From Streptomyces sp. NA02950 (GTDB lineage: Bacteria; Actinomycetota; Actinomycetes; Streptomycetales; Streptomycetaceae): a stretch of DNA of 64,000 nt. The stretch covers positions 2,169,001 to 2,233,000 of the forward strand of contig NZ_CP054916.1 in assembly GCF_013364155.1 (NCBI RefSeq), read 5' to 3'. How positions within the stretch are numbered: the first letter of the stretch is position 1; each line of letters begins with the position of its first letter. The notes below the pieces were generated by a model. That model searched no databases. It was not told where the DNA came from and worked only from the letters and a program-made list of their open reading frames with translations. This document shows positions 1-9,095 of the stretch, in pieces. Position numbers and translations under genes: made by a program.

Positions 1-5
1 AGCGC

Positions 6-2222
6 TCAGGCCGGGCGCATACGGAACTCGTAGGGCTCCGGGAGGGGGTGTTCCGCCCTCGCCCGGGCCCGCGTCCGCTCCGTCCACGGCTCGCCCGACG
101 GTGCCGTCAGCTCCGTCAGCGCCTCGGCGATCGCGTACCACGTATCGCTCAACACCTCGTCGCCCTCGCGCAGATCACAGACCTCGAACCCCTCGTCGAA
201 GACGGCGCGGGCGGCCGCCGGGTCGCCCTGGGCCAGCAGCACCTGGGCACGCAGCAGCCGGAAGCGGCCGCGTGCGCGGACGGCCGGGCTCAGTGCGTCG
301 AGCACCGCCCGGGCGTCGTCGGCGCGGTCCACGGCGAGCAGCGCGACCACCGCCTCGCGGCCCAGCGCCGCTTCGGCCGCCTCCAGGCTGCCGGAGTCGG
401 CGGGCGCGGGCGGCACGGCGAGTGAGACGGCGGCGGCGCGCGCCCCCGGCGCGTCCGCGGCTGCCGGCGCCGGGACGGGGGCCCCGGCGCCGGCCGGTGC
501 GGTGGCCCGGTCGGTGACGGCGGGTGCGGTGGCCCGGTCGGTGGCGGCGGGTGCGGTGGCCCGGTCGGTGGCGGTCAGCACCAGCCGTACCGCGCGCAGC
601 AGCCGTTCCGCCGCCCGCGACGGATGGCCCGACTCACTGTCGGCGACGGCGAGACAGCGCAGGGCCCACGGGGTCTCCGCACAGCGCAGCGACCGCTCCC
701 AGCTGCGCTCGGCCTGGGCCCGGTCGCCCGTGTGCCACTGGGCGACACCCAGGTGGTATTCGGCGGCGGCCGTGGCCGGTGCGGCCTCCAGCAGATCACG
801 CCAGGCCGGGGCCACCAGGGACGCACCGGGGTCGGTCCGGGAGCGGCCGGGCTCCCAGGCGGGGAGAGCGCCGGTGCGCAACAGCCGTCGCCAGGGCTCC
901 TGTTCCTCCCCGAGGGTGTCCGGCTCGAAGGGGGTGCCCGGCAGCCGGTGGCCGCCGCGCTCGATCTCCAGCGCACCCCATCCGGAACCGGTGGCGAGGC
1001 GCTGCTCCGGTTCGGCGTCGGCGTACGGACGCCAGGCGCGGTACGCGGCGTCGACGGCGGCGCGCGGCAGCGCCGCTTCGAGCCGCTCCTCGGTGCTGTG
1101 CCGGGCCGCCGCCCAGTCCTCGCCGTGCACCGCGGCCGGGTCGGCGGACAGCGGTCCGTACGCCTCCAGCCAGGCGAACTCCTCCCCCGCGTCCAGCGGG
1201 ATGTGCTCCAGCTGGGTCCGGGCGAGCCCGGCCTGGATCTCGGCGTAGCCGCCGGTGCCGGGTTCGGTCAGCCAGCGCTGCCAGCGGCGGCCGCCGGGAC
1301 CCGCGCCCCACAGGAACAGCTTGCGGCCGCGCAGCAGATCGGTGGAGGTCTGGACGAGGCCGTGGCCCCGGTCGTCCAGGGCGGCGATCCAGCGGCGTGC
1401 GTCCTGGGGCAGTTCGTAGAAGTAGTCGGCGGGATGGGTGCCGCGCAGCGGATAGCTGTGGTCGGTGCCGTTCCACTGCGGGACCGGGACCCGGCTCAGG
1501 GTGCGGGTGTAGCCGAAGTGCCAGGCTTCGTCGGCGGGGGCGAGGACGCGGGTGTGCTCGTTCTCGGGGACGGCGGTGTTGGACCACCAGTAGACGGGGG
1601 CGGGCTGGTGGTGCGGATTGCGGATCCGTACGCCCACGTACAGGAACGCGGAGTCCGCGGGCAGCCACAGATCGACCTGGAAGGGCAGGTCGCGCAGCCG
1701 CTCCCACTCCCACAGCCGCACCATCGCGCCCCCGTCGGCGGCGTCGGGCGCGGGCACCCGGGCGGCGTGCAGGGGTGCGCAGGACAGGGTGGTGTGGCCG
1801 GTGGCGCCGATGTTCCACTCGATGCCACCGGAGAACCAGGCGCCGTTGAGCGCGAAGTCCGCGGGCTGGAACACCGGGTTGCGGTAGAGGAGTTCACGGC
1901 CGGTGGGCTTGTGGTGAAGGGAGTGCACCCGGCCGCCGAGACCGGGCAGCACGGTGGCGCGGAGGTGGTCGTTCTCGAGGACGAGGGCGTCGAGCGCGGT
2001 CGGGACGCGGTCACGGCCGTAGCCGTCGTACAGCCGCACCGGGAGCACCGAGCGCAGCGGGCGGTAGGCGACCTGACGGGCCATATCGGCGGGGAGGGTG
2101 GCGCGGACCCGCTCGTCGACGCGATGGGTCTCGTCGAGCGGGCGCAGCGCGGGCAGGGGGTTCCCGGGCCCGAGCGGGGCGGCGGGAAGGGTCAGGGTGG
2201 TACGTCGCACGGTCGTGGCCAC
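6..2222 (-). CDS. DUF5107 domain protein with TPR-like C-terminal half
   Basis: A 738-aa protein starting at a GTG. The first half (about residues 75-360) resembles the DUF5107 family: a galactose-mutarotase-like beta-sandwich with motifs such as PGLGGRVHSL and GGIEWNIG. The second half is alanine-rich and helical, with TPR-like stretches around 490-545 and 620-700. In other actinobacteria such proteins are loosely linked to carbohydrate metabolism; the substrate is unknown. Between the TPR blocks a nine-residue unit, TDRATAPA plus one residue, is repeated three times (27-bp DNA repeat). No signal peptide is visible, so it is probably cytoplasmic. It is monocistronic here. Family assignment is fairly secure; function is not. 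Confidence 0.8.
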   Translation of the reverse strand: MATTVRRTTLTLPAAPLGPGNPLPALRPLDETHRVDERVRATLPADMARQVAYRPLRSVLPVRLYDGYGRDRVPTALDALVLENDHLRATVLPGLGGRVHSLHHKPTGRELLYRNPVFQPADFALNGAWFSGGIEWNIGATGHTTLSCAPLHAARVPAPDAADGGAMVRLWEWERLRDLPFQVDLWLPADSAFLYVGVRIRNPHHQPAPVYWWSNTAVPENEHTRVLAPADEAWHFGYTRTLSRVPVPQWNGTDHSYPLRGTHPADYFYELPQDARRWIAALDDRGHGLVQTSTDLLRGRKLFLWGAGPGGRRWQRWLTEPGTGGYAEIQAGLARTQLEHIPLDAGEEFAWLEAYGPLSADPAAVHGEDWAAARHSTEERLEAALPRAAVDAAYRAWRPYADAEPEQRLATGSGWGALEIERGGHRLPGTPFEPDTLGEEQEPWRRLLRTGALPAWEPGRSRTDPGASLVAPAWRDLLEAAPATAAAEYHLGVAQWHTGDRAQAERSWERSLRCAETPWALRCLAVADSESGHPSRAAERLLRAVRLVLTATDRATAPAATDRATAPAVTDRATAPAGAGAPVPAPAAADAPGARAAAVSLAVPPAPADSGSLEAAEAALGREAVVALLAVDRADDARAVLDALSPAVRARGRFRLLRAQVLLAQGDPAAARAVFDEGFEVCDLREGDEVLSDTWYAIAEALTELTAPSGEPWTERTRARARAEHPLPEPYEFRMRPA
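496..576. repeat. 27-bp coding tandem repeat, 3 copies
   Basis: Three near-identical 27-bp units, differing at single positions, lie inside the DUF5107 gene and encode TDRATAPA(A/V/G) three times. The unit keeps the frame, so copy number could vary without breaking the gene. Confidence 0.85.
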
Positions 2223-2332
2223 TGGCTGCCTCGTTCCGACTGCCTCGGGTCACCTCTGCTTGGCGACCGTCCGATGACCATGGAACCGCGTCGCGGGCCC
2301 GGTGAACAGAGCGGCCGCGCACCGGGGGTGGC

Positions 2333-2884
2333 TCATGCGCCCCCGGTGTCGTCCAGCATCTCGCTGGTGATGGCCCAGCGCTCGTGGTCGCGCCAGGCGC
2401 CTTCGATGTAGAGGAAGTCGGGCGAGAAGCCCTCCAGCCGGAGCCCGTGGCGCTTCACCAGCCGCAGCGACGCCTCGTTGCCCGGCTGGATGTTGATCTC
2501 GATGCGGTGCAGTCCGAGCGGGCCGAAGGCGTGCCGCAGGACCAGTCCGAGCCCTTCGGACATATAGCCCTGTCCGGTGTGGGGCGCGAAGGCCCCGTAG
2601 CCGATCGAGCCGCACTGGAAGGCACCGCGCACAATGGTGTTGATGTTGATGAATCCGGCGAGGGCGCCGGTCTCGCGGACACAGACGAGGAAGCCCTCGC
2701 GGTCCTCGCGCTCCAGCTGGGAGATGAACCCCTCGTACGCCTGGTCGGTGGTGGGGAGGGTCAGCCAGGGACGGTGGAATCCGGTGCTCGCGCGGGCGCA
2801 CCGGATGAACTCCGCGCGGTCCTCGCGCCGATGGGGCCGGATGGCCGCGCGGGCTCCCTCGGCGACATACGCGTGATCAGGCAT
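2333..2884 (-). CDS. GNAT family N-acetyltransferase (RimJ/RimL type)
   Basis: A 183-aa protein from the ATG that opens MPDHAYVAEG; the open frame extends further upstream but that part is low-complexity and unlike the family. It has the RimJ/RimL-like GNAT fold: the acetyl-CoA loop reads HTGQGYMSEGL near residues 115-125, followed by a conserved HRIEI strand and a GNEAS-LRLVKRHG segment. It probably acetylates an alpha-amino group of a protein or small amine. The acceptor cannot be predicted, and the flanking genes give no clue. Confidence 0.85.
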   Translation of the reverse strand: MPDHAYVAEGARAAIRPHRREDRAEFIRCARASTGFHRPWLTLPTTDQAYEGFISQLEREDREGFLVCVRETGALAGFININTIVRGAFQCGSIGYGAFAPHTGQGYMSEGLGLVLRHAFGPLGLHRIEINIQPGNEASLRLVKRHGLRLEGFSPDFLYIEGAWRDHERWAITSEMLDDTGGA

Positions 2885-3050
2885 GGGGACATGATGGTAC
2901 GGGGCGGTGGCCCGCGCCAGCGGTCCGCGCCCGCCGCCGCGGGCCCGGCCCCGCCCGCCGCCGCGGGCCAAGCGGCGCCGGGCCCGCGGATGGGACCCAC
3001 CGCTCCCGGGCCGGGCCGCGGAGGGCCGCGGTCGCCGAGGTGGGTCGGGG

Positions 3051-3791
3051 TCAGGCCGCCCGGGCGGGGTCCAGCAGGGCCAGGGCCGCCGCGTAGGCGG
3101 AGCCGGAGGGGACCGCGTCGGCCAGCGGGACGTCGAGCAGCGCCCAGGGACCCACCGGCACCGGCTCGGGACCGGTGCCGACATAGCTGACCGACGGGTC
3201 CTGGGACAGCCCGGTGCCGATGCCCTTCAGGTACGCCTCCTTGCGCGTCCAGCAGCGGGCGAAGGCGGCGGGCCGGTCGTCCGGGGGGAGCGCGTCCAGT
3301 TCGGCGCGCTCCGAGGGATGCAGACTCCCGGCGACCGTGTCGACCACCGAGGTGGGCTGGAGCTTCTCCACATCCGCCCCGACCGGGGAGCCCGCGAAGG
3401 CGAACAGCACCAGATCACCGGCGTGGGACATATTGAAGTGCAGCGGATGGCCGGGCACCGCGGGGCGGCCGTGCGGACCGCCGCAGCCGGGACACGCCTC
3501 ACGGGTGAACGGCACGGCGGCGGGTTCCAGATCGAGATAGCCGCCGAGCAGCTGCCGCAGCCCCATATGGGCGGCGGTGTACCGCCGGCGGTCCTCCTCG
3601 CGCAGGAACTTCCCGGCCCGCTCCCGCTCCTCGGCGTCCAGGATCTTGTCGGGCGCGTCCGTGTCCGGGGCGGAGGTGTACGCGGAGACGCTGAGCAGCC
3701 AGGTCTCGGGGCCGCCGTGCGGCCAGGTGCCGGACAGGGCGGCGGGCAGCGGCTCACCGCCGACGACGCGCGGGGACCGTGGGGGTGTCAA
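3051..3791 (-). CDS. 4'-phosphopantetheinyl transferase superfamily protein (Sfp type)
   Basis: A 246-aa protein from a TTG start preceded by a strong GGAGG six bases upstream. Motifs of Sfp-type transferases are present: NMSHAGD, the metal-binding VGADVE (about residue 137) and WTRKEAYLKG (about 180). Such enzymes move the phosphopantetheine arm of CoA onto carrier-protein domains of polyketide and peptide synthetases. A CPGCGG patch near residue 108 could hold a metal, which is unusual for the family. No carrier-protein genes are nearby, so it probably serves pathways elsewhere in the genome. Confidence 0.88.
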   Translation of the reverse strand: MTPPRSPRVVGGEPLPAALSGTWPHGGPETWLLSVSAYTSAPDTDAPDKILDAEERERAGKFLREEDRRRYTAAHMGLRQLLGGYLDLEPAAVPFTREACPGCGGPHGRPAVPGHPLHFNMSHAGDLVLFAFAGSPVGADVEKLQPTSVVDTVAGSLHPSERAELDALPPDDRPAAFARCWTRKEAYLKGIGTGLSQDPSVSYVGTGPEPVPVGPWALLDVPLADAVPSGSAYAAALALLDPARAA

Positions 3792-3917
3792 CTCGCTCCT
3801 CCAGAAGGGGTGATGGCGATGTGCCCGGTGTCACGGCTGATCACGCTACCGGGGTCGCGGGGCCCGGGGCAGCGGAGCTCCGGACAAACTTCGGCGACAC
3901 GCGGCTGAAGCCGAGGG

Positions 3918-3939
3918 GGTCCGGACCGGGCGCCGGACC
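3918..3939 (-). terminator. Hairpin downstream of the S9 peptidase gene
   Basis: A 7-bp GC stem (GGTCCGG / CCGGACC) with an 8-base loop, 20 bp past the stop of the minus-strand S9 peptidase gene. Streptomyces terminators often lack a U-tract, so this is a plausible terminator of the peptidase operon. Confidence 0.55.
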
Positions 3940-3959
3940 GGGAGGTGCGCCGGGCGACG

Positions 3960-5978
3960 TCATGTCTTCAGGTCCAGGGTGGGGACATCGGTACGGACGA
4001 TCCCGAAGGTCTGGGCGTAGAGGGAGAGTTCGGCCTCCAGGGCGCGGATCATGGTGTCGGAGCGCCGGAAGCCATGGCCCTCGCCCTCGAAGGTGAGATA
4101 GGCGTGCGGAATGCCGCGCCCGGCGATGATCTCGAGGAAGCGCTCGCACTGCTCGGGCGGGCAGATGGTGTCCTCCAGCCCCTGGAGCAGCAGGAAGGGC
4201 GCGCGGATCCGGTCGGCACGGTGCACCGGGGAACGCTCGCGATAGCGCTCGGGGACCTCGGCCGGAGGTCCGACCAGCGACTCCGTATAGCGGGACTCGA
4301 AGTCATGGGTGCCGCCGGTGGCCCAGGCGGTGAGGTCGAGGATGGGGTAGACGACGGTGCCGCAGGCGTAGAGCCCGGTGGCGGTGAGGGAGACCGCCGC
4401 GGTCCAGCCCCCCGCGCTGCCGCCGCGGATCGCCAGCCGGGAGCGGTCGGCGGTGCCCTCGTCGGCGAGGGCCCGGGCGACGGCGGCGCAGTCCTCGACA
4501 TCGACCACACCCCACTGGCCGCGCAGCCGGTTGCGGTAGGCCCGGCCGTGGCCGGTGGAACCGCCGTAGTTGACCTCGGCGACCCCGATACCGCGCGAGG
4601 TGAAGTAGGCGATCTCCAGGTCGAGGACGAGCGGGGCGCGGGAGGTGGGGCCGCCGTGCGCCCACACCACATAGGGCGGCAACTCGCCCTCGGGCGCGGT
4701 GTGGTCGGGGTTGTGCGGTGGATGGATCTGGGCGTGGATCTCCCGGCCGTCCGGTCCGGTGAAGGTGCGGATCCGCGGCTCGGGGTAGTAGGCGGGGTCG
4801 ACGGGGTCGGTGTGCGGGCTGCCGATGACCCGGGCGTGGCCGGTGCGGACATCCAGCTCGATCACCTCATGGCCGCTGCGGGGGCTCGCGGCGACACCCC
4901 GCACCCGGGTGCCGTCCACGGCGAGCGTCGGCTCCCATTCGGTCCACGGCCCGGGGACGTCCGCCAGCTCACCGGTGCGGGGGTCGAGGATGCCGAGCAC
5001 GGCGGCGCCCCGGCCGTGCAGGACGGCGATCAGCCCGCCGGGCAGCGGGGCGAACCAGCGGTGGCCCAGCTTCCACAGCGGCCCCGCGAATTCCTCCTGC
5101 CGGTCGCAGAGGGTGGTGCTCGCAACGGCGCCGCCGGCCGCCCCGTCGGGGTCGACGCGCTGGAGCTGCCACCAGCCGCTGCGGTCGGAGACGAACAACA
5201 GCGAGCCGTCGGGCGCCCATTCGGCCTGGGCCACCGATTCATCGGTCGCCCCGACCACGGGGCGCACCGCGGTGAACGTCCCCTCCGCCGTGATCTCGGC
5301 GAGCATCACCACCGTGCCGTCCCACGGCATCCGCGGATGGTCCCAGGCGATCCAGACGGCCCGGTGGCCGTCGGGCGAGAGCCGTGGACCGGTGACGAAG
5401 TCATGCCGGGCGTCGGTCAGCTCCCGCACCGCCGCGCGGTCCCCGGCGGCCGAGCCGTCCAGCGGTACGGCGGCGAGCACCCGCCGGACGTCACCGGGGC
5501 CTTCGCCGGTGGACTCCTCCAGCACCCCCCACACTTCGCCGCGTTCGGGGTGGATCTGGAGGTCCGCCCAGCGCAGCCCGCCGCCCACCGTTGACACCGG
5601 GGTCAGCGGGTGCGGTGGCGCGTCCTCCGGGGCATCGGGCTCGAAGGCGTACAGCCGCTGGTCGGGGTAGTGGACGAAGACCACCAGCGGGCCCCGGGCG
5701 GGGCGGGGCACCGCGGCCCATGGGGTGCCGCCGTATCCCATGACCCGGCTGCGCACATTCCACGGCACGGGCAGGGCGGACAGCTCCGCGCCGTCGGTCC
5801 GCAGCCGCACCAGGGTGCGGCGGCCGCCCTCCTCGGGGCGCGGCGCGGTCCACCACACCTCCTCACCGACGCTGCCCAGGTATTCCGGATGGCCGTCGTG
5901 GGAGGCGGCGAGCGCGGCGTCCACCGGGGAGTGCCAGGTGCCGTAGGGGGCCATGACGGCCGTCAACTGCTGTCGCAT
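3960..5978 (-). CDS. S9 family prolyl oligopeptidase-like serine peptidase
   Basis: A 672-aa protein with the two-part layout of the S9 family: an N-terminal beta-propeller (about 1-400) and a C-terminal alpha/beta hydrolase domain. The nucleophile sits in GGSAGGW near residue 523, the acidic residue probably in GLEDTICPPEQ, and the histidine in EGEGHGF. No export signal is visible, so it should cleave short peptides in the cytoplasm. It is the last gene of an M55-M20-S9 run; its ATG lies 3 bp after the M20 stop, implying translational coupling. Together these genes look like a small peptide-degradation operon. Confidence 0.92.
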   Translation of the reverse strand: MRQQLTAVMAPYGTWHSPVDAALAASHDGHPEYLGSVGEEVWWTAPRPEEGGRRTLVRLRTDGAELSALPVPWNVRSRVMGYGGTPWAAVPRPARGPLVVFVHYPDQRLYAFEPDAPEDAPPHPLTPVSTVGGGLRWADLQIHPERGEVWGVLEESTGEGPGDVRRVLAAVPLDGSAAGDRAAVRELTDARHDFVTGPRLSPDGHRAVWIAWDHPRMPWDGTVVMLAEITAEGTFTAVRPVVGATDESVAQAEWAPDGSLLFVSDRSGWWQLQRVDPDGAAGGAVASTTLCDRQEEFAGPLWKLGHRWFAPLPGGLIAVLHGRGAAVLGILDPRTGELADVPGPWTEWEPTLAVDGTRVRGVAASPRSGHEVIELDVRTGHARVIGSPHTDPVDPAYYPEPRIRTFTGPDGREIHAQIHPPHNPDHTAPEGELPPYVVWAHGGPTSRAPLVLDLEIAYFTSRGIGVAEVNYGGSTGHGRAYRNRLRGQWGVVDVEDCAAVARALADEGTADRSRLAIRGGSAGGWTAAVSLTATGLYACGTVVYPILDLTAWATGGTHDFESRYTESLVGPPAEVPERYRERSPVHRADRIRAPFLLLQGLEDTICPPEQCERFLEIIAGRGIPHAYLTFEGEGHGFRRSDTMIRALEAELSLYAQTFGIVRTDVPTLDLKT

Positions 5979-5981
5979 CGC

Positions 5982-7328
5982 TCATGCCCTCTGGAGGAAG
6001 TGGTCGAGCACCCGGACGCCGAAGTGCAGGGCATCGACCGGCACCCGCTCGTCCACACCGTGATAGAGCGCCTGGTAGTCGAAGCCCTCGGGGAGCCGCA
6101 GCGGTGAGAAGCCGTAGCCGAGGACGCCGAGGCGGGAGAACTGCTTGGCGTCCGTGCCGCCCGACATGCAGAACGGCACCACATGGCCGCCCGGGTCGAA
6201 GCGCTCCACGGCGGCGCGCATCGCCTGGTACGTCGGGGCGTCCGGCCCGACCGGCGCCTGGAGCGGGACCTCGCGGTGGTGGAACTCCCAGTCCACGTCC
6301 GGCCCGGTGAGCCGGTCGAGGGTGGTGCGGAACTCCTCCTCCGCACCGGGCAGCATCCGGCCGTCCACATAGGCGGTGGCGCTCCCCGGAATCACATTGA
6401 TCTTGTAACCGGCCTCCAGGACCGTGGGGTTGGCGCTGTTGCGCACGGTCGGCTCGACCAGGGCGGCGGCGGGGCCCAGCGCGGCCAGCAGCGCGTCGAT
6501 GTCGAGGTCCGGCGCGTCCAGATCGGCCGGAACGCCCCGCAGCGCGGCCAGTTCGGCCAGCGCGGCCTTCACCGTGGGCGTCAGCCGCACCGGCCACTGG
6601 TGCTCACCGATCCGGGCCACGGCCGCGGCCAGTCTGCTGACCGCGTTGGCCCGGTTGACCTTCGAGCCGTGTCCGGCCCGGCCGCGCGCGGTGAGTTTGA
6701 GCCAGGCCGTGCCGCGCTCCCCCGCCGCGATGGGGTAGAGCCGCATCCCGGATCCGGCGTGGAAGGTGAAGGCGCCCGATTCGCTGATGCCTTCGGTGCA
6801 GCCCTCGAACAACTCGGCGTGCTGATCGGCGAGGAAGCCGGAGCCCGCCTCGGCGCTGTCCTCCTCGTCGGCGGTGAAGGCCAGCACGATGTCCCGGCGC
6901 GGCCGGACCCCGGACCGGGCCCAGGCGCGCACGGCCGCGAGCACCATCGCGTCCATGTTCTTCATGTCGATGGCGCCGCGACCCCACACCACCCCGTCAC
7001 GGACCTCGCCGGAGAAGGGGTGCACGGTCCAGTCGGCGGGCTCGGCGGGCACCACGTCCAGATGGCCGTGGACCAGCAGCGCGGGCGCGGAGGCGTCGGT
7101 CCCCTCGATGCGGGCGACCACATTGGTGCGCCCCGGTGAGCGCTCCAGCAAGGTGGGGTCGATGTCCACATCGCTGAGCATCTCCGCCACATACTCGGCG
7201 GCCGGGCGCTCGGAGCAGTCGCCGCCGCCGCGGTTGGTGGTGTCGATGGCGATCAGCTCGGAAGTGAACCGCACCACCTCGTCGAGCGCCTGTGCGTCGA
7301 TCGCTTCGGAACGCTCCGTGTCAGCCAT
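5982..7328 (-). CDS. M20/M25/M40 family metallo-hydrolase (peptidase)
   Basis: A 448-aa protein from the ATG of MADTERSEA; the open frame continues upstream but overlaps the preceding gene in a low-quality translation. Family motifs: HGHLDVVP (metal histidine), GAIDMK (bridging aspartate), the catalytic glutamate pair in TADEEDS, and a late histidine region near LYHGVDERVP. M20 enzymes are two-metal aminoacylases or carboxypeptidases such as succinyl-diaminopimelate desuccinylase-like proteins. The start overlaps the end of the M55 gene by 8 bp and the stop lies 3 bp before the S9 gene, so all three are probably cotranscribed. The exact substrate is unknown. Confidence 0.92.
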   Translation of the reverse strand: MADTERSEAIDAQALDEVVRFTSELIAIDTTNRGGGDCSERPAAEYVAEMLSDVDIDPTLLERSPGRTNVVARIEGTDASAPALLVHGHLDVVPAEPADWTVHPFSGEVRDGVVWGRGAIDMKNMDAMVLAAVRAWARSGVRPRRDIVLAFTADEEDSAEAGSGFLADQHAELFEGCTEGISESGAFTFHAGSGMRLYPIAAGERGTAWLKLTARGRAGHGSKVNRANAVSRLAAAVARIGEHQWPVRLTPTVKAALAELAALRGVPADLDAPDLDIDALLAALGPAAALVEPTVRNSANPTVLEAGYKINVIPGSATAYVDGRMLPGAEEEFRTTLDRLTGPDVDWEFHHREVPLQAPVGPDAPTYQAMRAAVERFDPGGHVVPFCMSGGTDAKQFSRLGVLGYGFSPLRLPEGFDYQALYHGVDERVPVDALHFGVRVLDHFLQRA

Positions 7329-8154
7329 ACTGCTCCTCCACCGCGGCCGAGACGACCGTCGTGACCGCCTTGAAGCACCGGATGCCCTCGTACATCGTGG
7401 GTGAGGTGTAGGCGACGCGCCGCTCACCGCTGGGCTCCACCCCCGGCACCACGCTTGCCGCGCCCGCCAGATGGGCGGCGTCGAACTCCAGCTCCACCGT
7501 GAACGGCCCGCCCCGCGCGGGCTCGTGGCGCACCGCCAGCGCCGCCGCCTCCCGCGCCGCCTCCCGGATGTCCGCGGCGGTCCGGGCGGGGGTGCGGCAC
7601 ACCGCCGCATAGCGCGACACATAGTCCTTGACGGCGGCCGAACGGGCCGCGGGCGCATAGCCCTTGGCGTCCTCGCAGGTGCGGTCGTCACCGGTCACCA
7701 GCACCACCGGCACCCCGTACTCGGCGACGACCAGGGCATTGAGCCGTCCTTCGCTCGCGGGCACACCGTCCACCCACACACCGGTGATGGAGTTGGCCAG
7801 ATAGGTGTGGGCGAGAACGCCCTCGGTGCCCGCGCCGGTGTGATAACCGACGAACGCGATCCCGTCCACATCGCCGTGCTGCACGCCCTCGACCATGCTC
7901 AGGCTCTTGTGCCGCCCGGTGAGCATCTGGGCCCGCTCGTCCAGCTCCTCCAGCAGCAGATTGCGCATGGTCCAGTGCGCCTCGTTGATGAGGACCTCGT
8001 CCGCGCCCCCGTCGAGGAACCCGGCGACCGCCGCGCTCACGTCGGACGTGAACAGGCGGCGGCAGCGCTCCCACTGCGGGGTGCCGGGCAGCACATCAGC
8101 GGGCCAGGTCACGCCGGTGGCGCCCTCCATGTCGGCGCTGATAAGGATCTTCAT
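7321..8154 (-). CDS. M55 family D-aminopeptidase-like metallopeptidase
   Basis: A 277-aa protein of the DppA family. The zinc ligands of the family are visible: D8 and E10 in SADMEG, H60 in NEAHW, H105 in GYHTGAG, and E135 in the PASEGRLNA segment. Family members release D-amino acids from peptides containing D-Ala and form ring-shaped oligomers. It is the first gene of the three-gene peptidase operon that continues with M20 and S9 peptidases, which suggests recycling of cell-wall or other D-amino-acid-containing peptides. That role is inferred from family and context only. Confidence 0.9.
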   Translation of the reverse strand: MKILISADMEGATGVTWPADVLPGTPQWERCRRLFTSDVSAAVAGFLDGGADEVLINEAHWTMRNLLLEELDERAQMLTGRHKSLSMVEGVQHGDVDGIAFVGYHTGAGTEGVLAHTYLANSITGVWVDGVPASEGRLNALVVAEYGVPVVLVTGDDRTCEDAKGYAPAARSAAVKDYVSRYAAVCRTPARTAADIREAAREAAALAVRHEPARGGPFTVELEFDAAHLAGAASVVPGVEPSGERRVAYTSPTMYEGIRCFKAVTTVVSAAVEEQYG

Positions 8155-8233
8155 GCCTCGTCACGTTACGCGCCGGGACGGACACGAACCAGCCCTGTGG
8201 AAAACTGGTCTGGCCCAGTCAGGCCGTGTCCCG

Positions 8234-8959
8234 TCAGGCCGTGTTCCGCCCCACCACGAACCAGCGGGCCGGAAGCTCCACCCGGGAGCCGTCGGCCCAC
8301 TGCTCCGTCTGGGCCAGCGCCGTCGGCCCCTCCGCCAGGATCTCCAGTCCCACCGCCGCCAGCAGCTCCGGTATCTCGGTGTCCGCCGCGTCCGCGGGCC
8401 TGAGGCCGTGGTCGAAAACGCGCCGCAGCTTGGCGGGCGGACCGCCGGGGCCCCCGGCCAGCCGCCCCAGCGTGGCCTTGGACTCCTGCGTCAGCTCCGC
8501 CACGAAGGCCCGGCCGCGCTTCCCCACCAGGGTGGCCACCGCCTCCGCGACCGGGCGCCGGTCCTCGGCGTCGCTCTGGTGGATAACGGCCCGCAGGTAG
8601 ACATTGGCGTCCCCGAGCTCGTCGTGAAGCTCCCGTACGCCCTCTCGGTCCGTCAGGCTCAGCTGCCGGAACTCCGCGACGCCCGCGGTGTCCGCGCGCC
8701 GTGCGTGCTCCACCGCCGCCCACGAGAGGTCGACGCCCATCGCCCGCGGGAAGCGGGAGGCCAGATAGCGGGTCTGGGTGCCGTTGCCGCAGCCGAGGTC
8801 GACGATGGGCAACGCGGCGTCGGCGTACGGCGCCAGCAGCTCCACGTGCGGGGCCGCGCTCAGTGACGGGTCCACGTCCCAGATGGCCTCCCCCGGGGCG
8901 TCCGAGGTCTCGTTCCAGTAGCTCTCCCACGCTTGCCTGTAACGCTCCGACACGCTCAT
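8234..8959 (-). CDS. Class I SAM-dependent methyltransferase
   Basis: A 241-aa protein beginning MSVSERYRQAW. The SAM-binding motif I reads VDLGCGNGTQT near residue 62, followed by the acidic motif II region MGVDLSW. The C-terminal part is short and carries no recognisable acceptor-binding domain, so the substrate is unknown. It stands alone between the peptidase operon and the SpoIIE phosphatase. The upstream part of the open frame is arginine-rich and was not counted as coding. Confidence 0.85.
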   Translation of the reverse strand: MSVSERYRQAWESYWNETSDAPGEAIWDVDPSLSAAPHVELLAPYADAALPIVDLGCGNGTQTRYLASRFPRAMGVDLSWAAVEHARRADTAGVAEFRQLSLTDREGVRELHDELGDANVYLRAVIHQSDAEDRRPVAEAVATLVGKRGRAFVAELTQESKATLGRLAGGPGGPPAKLRRVFDHGLRPADAADTEIPELLAAVGLEILAEGPTALAQTEQWADGSRVELPARWFVVGRNTA

Positions 8960-9095
8960 CGCCGCTCCCCGGGTCCGACATCGGCCGACACCATGACGTG
9001 CTGCCCTGCTGCCTACCGCCACCTCCCGGCGCGGGCAAGTGCTCCGGCGCACGACGGCCCGCTCCCCCGGAATCCTTCACCCCATGTTCGAACCC